NCBI RefSeq assembly: GCF_007570825.1
Contig: NZ_SUNB01000004.1
Location: 1 to 64,000 of the forward strand
DNA: 64,000 nt
Origin: Pleionea sediminis
GTDB taxonomy: Bacteria; Pseudomonadota; Gammaproteobacteria; Enterobacterales; Kangiellaceae
Direction of reading: 5' to 3'
Shown piece after piece: positions 43,084-52,454 of the stretch. The position numbers were made by a program, and so were the translations under genes. Numbering within the stretch: position 1 is the stretch's first letter; each line of letters begins with the position of its first letter. The notes below the pieces were generated by a model. The model was given only the letters and a program-made list of their open reading frames with translations. It was not told the DNA's origin and searched no databases.

Positions 43084-44373
43084 ATGCTAAAGCGAAGTAT
43101 TCAATTAAAGGTTCTTTTAGGGTTCTTTTTTTTTATAACTATTATTCTTATTTTAATAATAAGTCTCTTGTCAGTGTCTAAGAAAAATGAGCAATTCATA
43201 AAAGAAAAAACGGTCATTCATTCGCTCAAGGAATCTGCAGATAAGCTTCAACGGAGTAGTGACCATTATTTAGCTTACGCTGCAAGAAATTATGAAAGTT
43301 ATTATCGTGATATCGATGTCTATTATAAAGCACTGCAACAAGATTTATCGCTAATAAGTGATGATATTATTAAGTTGTCAACGCTCGATGAATTGTCGAA
43401 TGAGCATGCGAGTCGTTTATTCAGTTTTATTAACACTCAAAAGTTTATTGAATTAGCCAGCAATATTGATTCTCTAAGAATATTTTGGATAGATTACACT
43501 AAAAAGCTGGATAATAAATTGGGCAGTAAAAGTGAGCCAAGGCTTGAGTGGGGAGCAACGTTTATCAGTGAAAATACACCGTTATTAATTCTGGAACTTG
43601 AATCTCTTATTAGCAGTTTTAATCAAATAACTCGACTGCAATCCAGTGTCGCTCATCTTGCAGGAAGATTAATCATTCTATCAACGATAATTTTTTCAGG
43701 AATTTTTGCCATTTGGTTCTATTTTCATATCGTTAAGCCAATTACTTCTACACAAAAAGCGTTTTATAAAGTAGCTAATGGTGATTTTGGCCATCAGATA
43801 AAGACTCAAAGGCTAGATGAGATAGGTCTGCTAACCCACTCATTTAATCAAATGACTTCACGCAGTGAATTGGTGTTATCCATTCTTAATAGTTTACAGA
43901 ATATTGAATCCTCTGAGTCTTTGTTAGAAAAAATTTATGATAGTACTAAACACTCTATGAAAACTGACGTAATGATGTTTGTAGAACGAAATAAAAAGGC
44001 GACTTTATTGAATATGTCGCAGCTTTTTCCTAACGGCTCATTTAAAAGTCTAAACAAGCTCTCAGTAAAGACGGGTATCGGTAATCAAAGAGATCTGTTT
44101 TTAAATGATATTAATAATGGAAAGATTATTAATGTTGATAACGTCCCTGATTTTACTGATAAAAATATTGATGCTTTATTATTAAAGTCAGTTACAGAGC
44201 GATATCCTTTTCAATCAGCATTACTTGTTCCATTAAATGAAAGTAGCTATCAAGGAGTGCTTGTGTTTGCGAGTTTTTATCCAGCGAATTTTACTCATGC
44301 TCATGTTGAGCTATTCACACACTTAAAATCGCTGTTAAAAAAACGCATCCTAGAAGTCAAATCATTAACGTAG
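43084..44373 (+). CDS. HAMP-GAF sensor protein without output domain
   Basis: This encodes 429 residues. TM1 (about 9-30) and TM2 (about 199-220) bracket a helical periplasmic sensor of about 165 residues. HAMP follows (VKPITSTQKAFYKVANGDF ... DEIGLLTHSFNQM), then a GAF-like domain (about 280-425; FQSALLVPLNESSYQGVLVFAS). The protein ends there: no histidine kinase, GGDEF, EAL or methyl-accepting module. It resembles the front half of a sensor kinase or cyclase. A stop in the middle of a longer gene is not evident because a hairpin and a convergent gene follow directly. It may act by contact with a separate partner. Confidence 0.8.
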   Translation: MLKRSIQLKVLLGFFFFITIILILIISLLSVSKKNEQFIKEKTVIHSLKESADKLQRSSDHYLAYAARNYESYYRDIDVYYKALQQDLSLISDDIIKLSTLDELSNEHASRLFSFINTQKFIELASNIDSLRIFWIDYTKKLDNKLGSKSEPRLEWGATFISENTPLLILELESLISSFNQITRLQSSVAHLAGRLIILSTIIFSGIFAIWFYFHIVKPITSTQKAFYKVANGDFGHQIKTQRLDEIGLLTHSFNQMTSRSELVLSILNSLQNIESSESLLEKIYDSTKHSMKTDVMMFVERNKKATLLNMSQLFPNGSFKSLNKLSVKTGIGNQRDLFLNDINNGKIINVDNVPDFTDKNIDALLLKSVTERYPFQSALLVPLNESSYQGVLVFASFYPANFTHAHVELFTHLKSLLKKRILEVKSLT

Positions 44374-44379
44374 GGGATT

Positions 44380-44404
44380 AGCCCTGAAATTATTAATCAG
44401 GGCT
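44380..44404. terminator. Hairpin between convergent genes
   Basis: AGCCCTGA and TCAGGGCT form a perfect 8-bp stem around AATTATTAA, 7 bp after the HAMP-GAF stop and 17 bp before the end of the opposing di-haem gene. Confidence 0.6.
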
Positions 44405-44420
44405 CTATCGAAAACATTTA

Positions 44421-45998
44421 TTAGTCTTCTTCTGACTCCACAAAATATAAAACTAAATTGTTTAAGAAAGCTAGTAAGTCGTGTCTCATTCGGTTTTCTA
44501 GCCGAAGAAAGGCTTGTTGGGAGCTTGTCGATTCTCCGCCGTGCTCAATAATAGCCTCCTCGATAGTCGTGGCGCGGCCGTCATGTAAGTAAGGTGCAGT
44601 ATTTGCTAATCCCCAAAGTTCTTTGGTCATCCAAACCGATGAGCCGGCTCCTGTTTCATCAATTCCTTCCGCAAGTCTAGGTCCCATTTCATGTAATTTT
44701 AGATCACCATACATACGTACGATTGCACGTCCTTGAGGATCTTTTTCAAAGGCACCAAGGTGCTTAATTAACTGGTTGCCAAATTCAATCTTGTTATCGG
44801 GTTGATCGCGGGTAATGTCGAATGTTATCGCCTTATCTGGATCAATGCCTGGTTGTCCTGAAGGGAAAGTGTCGTCTCGAAAATCAGGGTGACGACTGGG
44901 TTCACTAAAGGTTAACTGTTTGATCATAATTTGAGAGCGATGACAATCGGCGCAACCGATATCATGAAAAATACGTTCACCGCGTCGAATTGAATCTCTT
45001 TGCCGGCGAGTTAATTGGGGTAATAACAGTTCATTAGCATGATTTACTCCCGCTTCACCAAATCGACGTGTTAATTCATGACGAATTTGGTCCAGTTCTA
45101 AAAGAGATGTTGGACGAGGCTGACCCGCTAAGTACAAGGTCATGGCCGTGTTATCAGCAATTGTTATTTCATTGATAACGCCATCAAAATCGCCATCAAC
45201 GTCTTCACCCACCATTTCTACTGGACTCATCCCGAGTTCATTATGAAATGCACCGCGAGAGAATTGGCGCACACTAGCGACATTTCCCTTCCATTGGAAA
45301 GGGCGTATAACTAAATCATTTTTAACACCTTCTGCATTAATGGTTACTGTTGGCGAAAGGCAAGGAGGCTCGACAGTGATAAATCCAAATTCAATACCTT
45401 TGGTTCTTAATGGCCGTGAAATGGTTTGATTCAATCGACAGCTTTGTTGTTTGGTGAGTTCAACAATTTGTTTGAGTTCGGTTGTCATTTCTTCGGCTAA
45501 TAACTGTGGACCGGCCATACCGAATAAATGAGGTGTATTTCTTTGTATAAATTGTGCAGTGATCCCCGCTCTTTTGGGATCGCGAATCACATTTAATCCA
45601 GCCGGTCCCGCACCATCTCCAGCTTGACCAATCGTTTCTGTCGTGTGACACACATTGCATGCTTCTGCGTTTGGTCCGGTGGAACGGTTAGGCGTGCTAT
45701 TGAGCCAGTTGTTTAAATCAGCCCTGGGAACACGTGTAAATCGATTGCCATCACCAACATCCATTCCCACGCCATCAAGTGCGTTGAAACGTGTTTCAAA
45801 TAATTCATCACCGCATTCAAAGACATCAATGAATGATTGGCTTGTCACTTGATTATCGCAGTGTTCAATGAGTGGCGTTGACGATTTGGCCAATTCAATT
45901 AGCTCAATATCATCCACAACGGCGGCCTGATTATGTTTGGCTGAAAGTAATGTAATTATCGCAAGTGCAACATAAGGCGCTTTGAATTTACGGTACAT
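44421..45998 (-). CDS. Periplasmic di-haem oxidoreductase (cytochrome c peroxidase-related)
   Basis: This encodes 525 residues. A signal peptide covers about residues 1-26. Two CxxCH haem sites are present: CNVCHTTE in the N-terminal third and CADCHRSQ in the C-terminal half. The C-terminal motif LWGLANTAPYLHDGRATTIEEAI is typical of the di-haem oxidoreductase/peroxidase family. A GGAGATCC site precedes the ATG. It probably acts as a periplasmic peroxidase-like or electron-transfer enzyme, but the substrate cannot be told. It is a single-gene unit. Confidence 0.92.
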   Translation of the reverse strand: MYRKFKAPYVALAIITLLSAKHNQAAVVDDIELIELAKSSTPLIEHCDNQVTSQSFIDVFECGDELFETRFNALDGVGMDVGDGNRFTRVPRADLNNWLNSTPNRSTGPNAEACNVCHTTETIGQAGDGAGPAGLNVIRDPKRAGITAQFIQRNTPHLFGMAGPQLLAEEMTTELKQIVELTKQQSCRLNQTISRPLRTKGIEFGFITVEPPCLSPTVTINAEGVKNDLVIRPFQWKGNVASVRQFSRGAFHNELGMSPVEMVGEDVDGDFDGVINEITIADNTAMTLYLAGQPRPTSLLELDQIRHELTRRFGEAGVNHANELLLPQLTRRQRDSIRRGERIFHDIGCADCHRSQIMIKQLTFSEPSRHPDFRDDTFPSGQPGIDPDKAITFDITRDQPDNKIEFGNQLIKHLGAFEKDPQGRAIVRMYGDLKLHEMGPRLAEGIDETGAGSSVWMTKELWGLANTAPYLHDGRATTIEEAIIEHGGESTSSQQAFLRLENRMRHDLLAFLNNLVLYFVESEED

Positions 45999-46340
45999 AA
46001 GTGGATCTCCATTGTTATTTCTATTGGACAGAGAGACTTCGTCGCTAAGTAATTAGACTGCCGATTGGAAGCGTGAAAATACTCTAAAATTGAATTGTGC
46101 AAGAAATATGAAAGCGCTAAAGTAAATTATTAATAGAGTGAGATTTCCTGTGAAGGAAGTTATGTTTCTAATGATTAACCAATTATGAGACTTTGGTATT
46201 TCCGGAGCTATAAATTAATTAGACTGAGCTTTTGTCCTAATGTGCAAAATGATTTGTCCTTGTTTGCAAATACTTTAATGATCGATTCCGCTTAATCTTA
46301 GCTTTCTCGGCTAAAGATTCATATCTAATAAGGAATCATT
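45999..46340. other. Divergent intergenic region, 342 bp
   Basis: It lies upstream of both the di-haem gene and a small secreted protein gene. It is AT-rich, with no gene, repeat or clear hairpin that I can support. Confidence 0.4.
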
Positions 46341-46823
46341 ATGAAGATCTCATTCAAGTTTCTTTCAAGTCTACTTATTTTGGTTGTATTCAATAGTTTA
46401 TTTCTAGTCTCTGATGCTAAAGCCGGACTTTGTACAGAGGCTGGCCCTGAAGTTGGTAACTGGGTGAATAACGATGCAAACACTCGAGGCGTGACTCGAG
46501 TTGAAATTACGTCGCGATGTGTCGATGATTCTATTCGTCAGTGCAATGGTGATATTTGTTCCGTTATTCACAATGTAAAACGAGTTTATGACGTTCGTGT
46601 TTGGGGAAGTTGTTCGCCAACGGATTGCTATTGGGGGAAAGTAGAAGGGTTAAAAACATCTGCTGACTGGTTACGATTTTTTTACAACCAAAGTCATGCC
46701 TATAAATGGGTTTGGGCGCAAATTTGGTCTGGATCGGATAATTGGCTTCGAGTGGTTGTAGAAAGAAAATACAAAGATGATCGTGAAGACAGTAATTCGT
46801 GGTATTGGTTCCGTCGTCAATAA
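46341..46823 (+). CDS. Small secreted Trp/Cys-rich protein
   Basis: This encodes 160 residues with a signal peptide ending near SDAKAG. The mature part of about 130 residues has six Cys (GLCTEAG, RCVDD, RQCNGDICS, GSCSPTDCYW counted along the chain, some pairs close together) and many Trp/Tyr toward the C-terminus (YKWVWAQIW, NSWYWFRRQ). This suggests a disulfide-stabilised beta domain outside the cytoplasm. AAGGAATC precedes the ATG. No family is recognised. A clear hairpin follows before the next gene. Confidence 0.7.
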   Translation: MKISFKFLSSLLILVVFNSLFLVSDAKAGLCTEAGPEVGNWVNNDANTRGVTRVEITSRCVDDSIRQCNGDICSVIHNVKRVYDVRVWGSCSPTDCYWGKVEGLKTSADWLRFFYNQSHAYKWVWAQIWSGSDNWLRVVVERKYKDDREDSNSWYWFRRQ

Positions 46824-46845
46824 AGCTTGATTGACAATCACTTTA

Positions 46846-46876
46846 TTTCCACTGAGTATTGAAAGCTCAGTGGAAA
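46846..46876 (+). terminator. Hairpin terminator
   Basis: TTTCCACTGAG pairs perfectly with CTCAGTGGAAA (11 bp) around TATTGAAAG, followed by TTTGAG. It separates the small secreted protein from the next gene. Confidence 0.7.
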
Positions 46877-46892
46877 TTTGAGTCATTAAATT

Positions 46893-47816
46893 ATGAAAGT
46901 TTTTCTAATAATCTCTTTATTGGCAAATGTTTTATTGGTTTTTTCTCTTTCTCAAAAAGACGATATCGAAGGGAGAAAAGCGCATCTTTCTGTATTAGGG
47001 CAACCCATTAAAGCTTCTCATACTGTGCCAGGATCTTCTATTAAACTAGAGTGGTACGCTCAAAAGCTAAGTGTAAAATCGACTAACACGAGTCGTCTTG
47101 CATTGCTTAATCATCTAGCTGATAGTCTTGATGCTTTGATTTTAATTAATAATACTGATACTGCTTTTTTAGATGAGACGATAAATATTGAATTCCGTCA
47201 ATTGAGCCTTGAAAGTGGTTTGGAGTATATTGTTAATTCCCGAGACTTTACCGTGCACTATCAAAGCAGAATGGCTCAACGAGAAATTGACTTAATCGAA
47301 ATAGGGCGTGCGAAAGTAGAAGACATCAAGTCGGAGCCAATCGCTTTGAACCATACGACTAAAAGAAGTCAGCAACCTGTCCCTCAAGACTCTGAAAATC
47401 CAATTGAGTACAGCGATCTCAAAAACGTCGAATCAAGTTATCTTCAATTGCAAGAACAAGACATTCACAATCGTGAATTTTTTGATTCTTATTCGGCCGA
47501 ACGTCAACGAAAGATTTTATCATCGTTAAATCCGGTAGCACAGGATTTGGAATTATTAAGTGATACACTGCTTTACAGTCAAGATTCCACCTCGAGAATC
47601 ATTGCTGCTAAACGCCTTGGTCTTGGTGAAAGTTACGCTGCTACCCATGCCTTATTTCAGGCATTAGAAGATCACAATAAAGAGGTTGTTGAGACTGCGG
47701 TTAACTCGCTGGCTGCGCTTGAGGATAGTAGTATTCGAGCCTTGTTGGAGAAAAAGCTTAAATCCGCTCAAAACCCGCTATTTAGAGAAGCTTACAATAA
47801 TGCTTTTCAGAACTAA
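46893..47816 (+). CDS. Exported HEAT-repeat protein with secretin-N-like front
   Basis: This encodes 307 residues. The N-terminus (VFLIISLLANVLLVFSLS) is a signal anchor or signal peptide. Residues about 48-125 (ALLNHLADSLDALILIN ... LDETINIEFRQLSLESGLEYIV) resemble the short STN/secretin N-terminal module. A polar linker leads to about 80 C-terminal residues of HEAT/PBS-like repeats (STSRIIAAKRLG, ATHALFQALEDHNKEVVETAVNSLAAL). It is probably a periplasmic scaffold. It starts 16 bp after the preceding hairpin, so a separate or read-through transcript is possible. Confidence 0.65.
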   Translation: MKVFLIISLLANVLLVFSLSQKDDIEGRKAHLSVLGQPIKASHTVPGSSIKLEWYAQKLSVKSTNTSRLALLNHLADSLDALILINNTDTAFLDETINIEFRQLSLESGLEYIVNSRDFTVHYQSRMAQREIDLIEIGRAKVEDIKSEPIALNHTTKRSQQPVPQDSENPIEYSDLKNVESSYLQLQEQDIHNREFFDSYSAERQRKILSSLNPVAQDLELLSDTLLYSQDSTSRIIAAKRLGLGESYAATHALFQALEDHNKEVVETAVNSLAALEDSSIRALLEKKLKSAQNPLFREAYNNAFQN

Positions 47817-47968
47817 ATGACAGCCAGTATTTGAGAACCATATAGGTTATTCTGGCAGTCTCCAAATAACGGACCCAAATTCATTCTATTTGGCATTACC
47901 GGACTTTCAATTTCGGAATACTCAGTCTCTGTCTATACTGGTATAAAATTGTCGTTTCAGCCTTGATT

Positions 47969-48853
47969 ATGGATAGAGAGCCTCACGAGAAAACCGAAAT
48001 ATATGAAACTGAGTTGAAAACTCAGGATAAAAAACCATTTATTGTCATTATTCAGGGCAAAGAACTGGGAAAGGTTCATCCAATATCATGTCCATGTACT
48101 ATCGGCCGTTCTAACGGCTGCGATATTCGATTAATGCATCCTAGTGTTTCTCGAGTACATGCGCGAATCACCTTCGATCACGGCTATTACATTGAGGATG
48201 ATAACTCTACCAATGGTGTTTATATTGAAAACAAGAAAATTGACGGTCGAGAGGCTATTCAAAATGGAGATATTATCCGTATTGGCAGCCAGATTATTAA
48301 GTTTTCTTTAAATACCAGTTCCGAGCTGGTCTATCACGAAGAAATTTATGACATGGCGACGAAAGATCCTCTGACTCATTTGTACAATCGCCGTTATTTT
48401 ATGGACACGGGAAGTAGCAATATTGAAAGAAGCTTTCGTAATAAGCAAAAGGTGTGTTTGGCGACGTTCGACATTGATTTTTTCAAGCGAGTGAATGACT
48501 CGTTTGGCCACGCCTTTGGTGATACGGTACTTAAGGATTTTGCCATGGCATTAGCTCGATTTACTCGAGAGACTGATCTAGCGGCTAGGATTGGTGGAGA
48601 GGAATTCGCGGTATTATTTTTTGGCGCCAGCCTGAAGCAAGTCATTGCAATTTGTAAGTCCATTCTTCAATATCAGAAGGAAAAAATCTATTCCGTTAAA
48701 GATGAGACCTTTCAAGTGACTGTCTCGGCAGGAGTTTGCGCACTCAATCAACGTTCTGACTCAGAGCTTTCTATCGATCGATTGATGGCCATTGCTGACG
48801 AAGCTTTGTATCAAGCAAAAACGCAAGGGCGTGATCAAGTCGTTGCTATATAG
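47969..48853 (+). CDS. FHA-GGDEF diguanylate cyclase
   Basis: This encodes 294 residues from the ATG at 47969 (a TTG at 47963 adds two residues). An FHA domain at about 25-110 has TIGRSNGCDIRL, SVSRVHARI and NSTNGVYIE, the residues that bind phosphothreonine. A GGDEF domain at about 125-294 has DPLTHLYNRRYF, FDIDFFKRVNDSFGH, active-site GGEEF and ADEALYQAK. An RxxD I-site (RETD) is present. The protein is cytosolic with no TM. Synthesis of c-di-GMP is probably switched by docking to a phosphorylated partner, presumably a Ser/Thr kinase substrate; no such kinase lies in this window. Confidence 0.93.
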   Translation: MDREPHEKTEIYETELKTQDKKPFIVIIQGKELGKVHPISCPCTIGRSNGCDIRLMHPSVSRVHARITFDHGYYIEDDNSTNGVYIENKKIDGREAIQNGDIIRIGSQIIKFSLNTSSELVYHEEIYDMATKDPLTHLYNRRYFMDTGSSNIERSFRNKQKVCLATFDIDFFKRVNDSFGHAFGDTVLKDFAMALARFTRETDLAARIGGEEFAVLFFGASLKQVIAICKSILQYQKEKIYSVKDETFQVTVSAGVCALNQRSDSELSIDRLMAIADEALYQAKTQGRDQVVAI

Positions 48854-49020
48854 CATGCACTGTTCGTGAATAAGTTATTTTAGTTATCTGCAGTGATTGT
48901 CGGTATTATCATATTTATTATGTCTAACAATCCGTATCTAGAATGTTTGAATCACATCGTGTTGGAACAATAGCTTATTTATTACGAATTTGAATTGGAG
49001 CGTCTATTAAATATAAAAGA

Positions 49021-49059
49021 GTCTCGTAATTCAAGAAAGGAGGTTATGAATTACGAGAC
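49021..49059 (-). terminator. Perfect 13-bp hairpin terminator
   Basis: GTCTCGTAATTCA pairs perfectly with TGAATTACGAGAC around a 13-nt loop. Read on the minus strand it is followed by TCTTTTATATTT, fitting termination of the gene ending at 49089. Confidence 0.75.
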
Positions 49060-49088
49060 GTAAACTGTTTTAGACTTACAATATGAAC

Positions 49089-49808
49089 TTATGATTCGTC
49101 AAAACCGCTCGCCAATTTATAAGCGGTACTGACACCTAAGATTAAAAAGATGGCAGAGATAAAATCGAACTCTTGCTTCATGAGCTCAAATGTTGGGACC
49201 AGTCCATATGAAAAATGGTCGTATACTAAATATTGTCCCCAGGTAATCGAAAGTAAAGCACAGATGCCAGAAAAAATTCCTGCTCCCGTTCCGTGAGAAT
49301 CCGTTGTAATGACTGATAAGCCTATGGCACCACCAATAATCCAGGCAATCCAACCAATTTCTAATTCAAAAGCGATAGCGATTTGTAACCATAAAAACGA
49401 ACCGATGCCAGCGACACCAAGTGCGGTAATGATCGAGATGAAATTTAAAGATTCGTAAGCCACAGTAGTCTCATCGTCGTGATAATTTGCATTTTCAACA
49501 ACTTCATTATTTTCTATGACTTCGTTTTGATTCGATTTTGACTCAATGGGCTCCAGCGTTAATGAGTGTTTAACTGCATTGACAGATTCGATTTCTACAA
49601 CAGCGCCCAGTTTTTCTAAAGCCGCTTTAAACTTATGCGCAGTTTTTTGGTCGGTGGACTTTTTGATTGTTTTTTTATTGCCTTGAAATAAAGCAGAGGC
49701 TTTTTCGAGAGATAGTTTGAAAGTTTTTGCGACGCCATTAATGACATTCTCAATATTATGACCATCAATAATTTGGCCTGTAATAACGACGTTATAAGTG
49801 TTTGACAT
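49089..49808 (-). CDS. Membrane protein with L7/L12-like N-terminal domain
   Basis: This encodes 239 residues. The first 75 or so (YNVVITGQIIDGHNIENV, LSLEKASALFQGNKKTIKK, FKAALEKLGAVVEIE) form a small alpha/beta domain I associate with proteins that pair an L7/L12-like front with a membrane region. An acidic Asn-rich linker follows (80-115). The C-terminal half has about four TM helices (ITALGVAGIGSFLWL, WIAWIIGGAIGLSVI, GIFSGICALLSITW, FISAIFLILGVSTAY). The function is unknown. The gene ends with its own terminator. Confidence 0.7.
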   Translation of the reverse strand: MSNTYNVVITGQIIDGHNIENVINGVAKTFKLSLEKASALFQGNKKTIKKSTDQKTAHKFKAALEKLGAVVEIESVNAVKHSLTLEPIESKSNQNEVIENNEVVENANYHDDETTVAYESLNFISIITALGVAGIGSFLWLQIAIAFELEIGWIAWIIGGAIGLSVITTDSHGTGAGIFSGICALLSITWGQYLVYDHFSYGLVPTFELMKQEFDFISAIFLILGVSTAYKLASGFDES

Positions 49809-50659
49809 TGCAACCTCTTGAAATTTTTATTGGCACTTTAAACCTGAGTGGAAACTTTATGGAGCTTATGATTTTTTGGAGCTAATATTTGTTAAAGTTT
49901 CGTTTTGGCTAAAAAGTGATCTATACAACTTGGGGCGCATTATAAGTAAATATCTCAATAGGTCAATAAATCGACGGGTATAAAAGGGCGGTAATTTTCA
50001 CATCTATCATAACCTATTGATAAATATATGAAATGGTGTCTTTGTCGGTACACTTTCGACTGTAGGGTAACTACTTGAATGAGCAGTTGTTTGTTTGAGT
50101 AAAACAATGCTTAAAGCATCCATTATTTACTCATTGTTGAGGGTTTTTAGTTATTTCCTGATTGATAAAGTTGATATTTTTTAAAATATTGAGTCCAAGC
50201 TGCGTTGAATATTGTTCGTAGTCACCTGATAAGAGTTTTTGAGAAAAAGACTTTTTAACTACAAGTAATAAGAATCTTACAAACTCGATCATTTGTTCAT
50301 TTGTTCATTTGTTCATTTGTTCATTTGTTCATTCGTCATTCGCTAATTCAGGCAGAGAGAGTCCATATTCTTAACAACGGCGTTTTCGAAATAAATAAAA
50401 GAACCAGCATCGTAGAAAAAATAAACAGGAAATGAACTGTGAAAATCTCAGTTCTTTATTTTTTGAAAAAGGAACTCTTTAATTTGAAGTTGAGTGTCAA
50501 GTTCACGTCGATTTATAAGATCAATTAATTTATTCTTTTGTGGAGGGTTTTGAATGCCTCGCGGTAGTCATGACTTTCAATATGATTCACCGTTGTGTAA
50601 AAACTTAATTCGTTACATGACATACATAATAAGATAACTATAAAAAGAGAAATAATAAA
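49809..50659. other. Intergenic region, 851 bp
   Basis: This is the longest non-coding stretch of the window. It contains the octanucleotide repeat at 50290 and a small hairpin, GAACTG/CAGTTC (50434-50454), followed by a T-rich run. No gene longer than noise was found. The GGAGGG at 50541 is not followed by a usable start. Confidence 0.5.
50290..50329 (+). repeat. Octanucleotide tandem repeat, 5 x CATTTGTT
   Basis: Five exact copies of CATTTGTT are followed by degenerate CATTCGT/CATTCG. It lies about 330 bp upstream of the CxxCH/P-domain gene at 50660. Eight-bp units are prone to slipped-strand length change, so phase-variable expression is possible though the distance to the gene is large. 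Confidence 0.9.
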
Positions 50660-52309
50660 ATGCTCATAAAACGTTTTTTAATTTTATTAATGATTATCAG
50701 TAGTCTTTCATCCAGAGCTGACTTATCAATTGCGGAAAAAGATTTGGCTTTGATATTTCCAATTGATCAGTCCAACTTAATTCTTACTACCGATTTTTCT
50801 CCATCAACGACTCCTTTTCCCCTGCAGTGGTATAATCAAGCGCAAGATGGATTTGCTAATACTTTGGTTGGTGATGCGTTATATTATGAAAATTATTTTT
50901 CGGACTGGGCCATCGTTTCGATTCGAATGGTCCCGTGCAGTACATTTCAAGTGCACGTTTCTGAAAGCAATGATACGTTTTGTTGGCCAGAGGTTCGTCT
51001 TGTATGGCAGCCCATACTCTACAATTTCGAATTAGCGGGTCGACGATTTGCACATTATGCAGACGATAGAGCATTCCATACGTTGTATCATATTCCAGCA
51101 GAAAGTTTTCTCTCTGAGGGTGATGCAGCGAATGCCAATGCATTACTTGAAAAGGCAAAAGCCAATAATTTGAATGCACAAGAACTTGAACAATATACGG
51201 CATATTCTCGACAGGTTTCTCGGGCCTTTTTGAATGAAGTGGTTGCTTTACGTGATCCAGCGTTAGATGAACAGCAATTTCAAGGTGTCAGTTTTCGTCC
51301 TGAAACACTCGATAGTGACGATGCTGAAATTTTTTACCAACGACTAAAACAATTTTTAGTTCAGTATGCAAAACCAGAAAATTTAAAAGCTTTAACTGCT
51401 TTTTCATTACCAGAAGGGCGCCAACCTGCTCTTATTGGCGAATGGGTATTTTTGTCATTTAAAGGTGAGAATGGTGATATTGAGCCCACTGATATTATTA
51501 TTAACGATCATACTGATGGAGCTGTATTAGCAAACCTTGGTCCTAATCAAAGAGCATCGGCAAGAAGAGACGATGATAAATTATACGAAGAGCCCACATT
51601 CACTAATGTAATGGATACAGCGATTCTTTTCACAACCGATTTTGAGAGACTATCATCAACGATTGCTGACCGATCGCAGCGACTTGTTCCTAATACATCT
51701 TGTGCATCTTGTCATAAGCTTAATCAAAATCGCTTCGACTTTCATAACTTATCTTATTTGCAAGATCGAACGGAGATGACGATTTCTCCGAGAGTGATTC
51801 AAGATGTTGTATTAGACATGCAGTGGGTAGCTGAGTTTTTAAACTCTGATCAGCCTGAACTTCCTGATACCGATCTCCCTGACTCTGGTGATTCAGATAG
51901 TGATCAGCCAGACTCAGACTCTCCTGATAACGATACGCCAGACTCAGAAGAACCTCCTGCAACAAGTAAAACGTTTTTGAATGATACGGTAATTTCTATT
52001 CCTGATAATAATTCAAATGGCATTACGAGTGTTATTGAACCAAATGACATCGAGAGCTATTCACAAGCAACCATTAACTTATCTATTCAACATACCTATC
52101 GTGGTGATCTTAAGGTTCGATTGATCTCACCGTTAGGACGTGAAATCGTTTTGCATAATCGAACTGGTAAAAGTCAGGACGATCTCGATATCTCCCGTGT
52201 TGTAACTTTGAGTTCAAACGAAAAAATTGGCGCGTGGCAATTGTTGGTTAGCGATCATGTACCAAGAGATGTAGGTAGACTGATTCAATGGTCTTTGAAG
52301 TTTGAGTAG
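50660..52309 (+). CDS. Exported CxxCH protein with C-terminal proprotein-convertase P domain
   Basis: This encodes 549 residues. A signal peptide spans residues 1-19. A mainly alpha region of about 370 residues has one haem-binding motif CASCHK near residue 355. A Pro/Asp/Ser-rich linker (about 395-430, repeating PDS/DSD) connects to a P/Homo B domain at about 435-549: VISIPDNNSNGITS, HTYRGDLKVRLISP, GKSQDDLD, IGAWQLLVSDH and LIQWSLKFE. P domains normally follow subtilase or other protease domains; here no protease motif is seen. The P domain may be a surface-targeting or stability module. A terminator follows. Confidence 0.85.
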   Translation: MLIKRFLILLMIISSLSSRADLSIAEKDLALIFPIDQSNLILTTDFSPSTTPFPLQWYNQAQDGFANTLVGDALYYENYFSDWAIVSIRMVPCSTFQVHVSESNDTFCWPEVRLVWQPILYNFELAGRRFAHYADDRAFHTLYHIPAESFLSEGDAANANALLEKAKANNLNAQELEQYTAYSRQVSRAFLNEVVALRDPALDEQQFQGVSFRPETLDSDDAEIFYQRLKQFLVQYAKPENLKALTAFSLPEGRQPALIGEWVFLSFKGENGDIEPTDIIINDHTDGAVLANLGPNQRASARRDDDKLYEEPTFTNVMDTAILFTTDFERLSSTIADRSQRLVPNTSCASCHKLNQNRFDFHNLSYLQDRTEMTISPRVIQDVVLDMQWVAEFLNSDQPELPDTDLPDSGDSDSDQPDSDSPDNDTPDSEEPPATSKTFLNDTVISIPDNNSNGITSVIEPNDIESYSQATINLSIQHTYRGDLKVRLISPLGREIVLHNRTGKSQDDLDISRVVTLSSNEKIGAWQLLVSDHVPRDVGRLIQWSLKFE

Positions 52310-52344
52310 CTAACTCTTTGACTTGAGTTGTATTCAAAAAAAAG

Positions 52345-52373
52345 AAAAAGCGCTTATTGATAAGCGCTTTTTT
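52345..52373. terminator. Bidirectional rho-independent terminator
   Basis: AAAAAGCGCTTA and TAAGCGCTTTTT pair around TTGA, with A- and T-runs on both sides. It serves the P-domain gene and possibly the opposing operon. Confidence 0.9.
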
Positions 52374-52454
52374 GACTGCTATTAGAGTTTTATATCTGAA
52401 AGAGTCATTGGTTTCTATTAAATTCACTTGACGTTCACTGTAGCTTGAGTTTAC

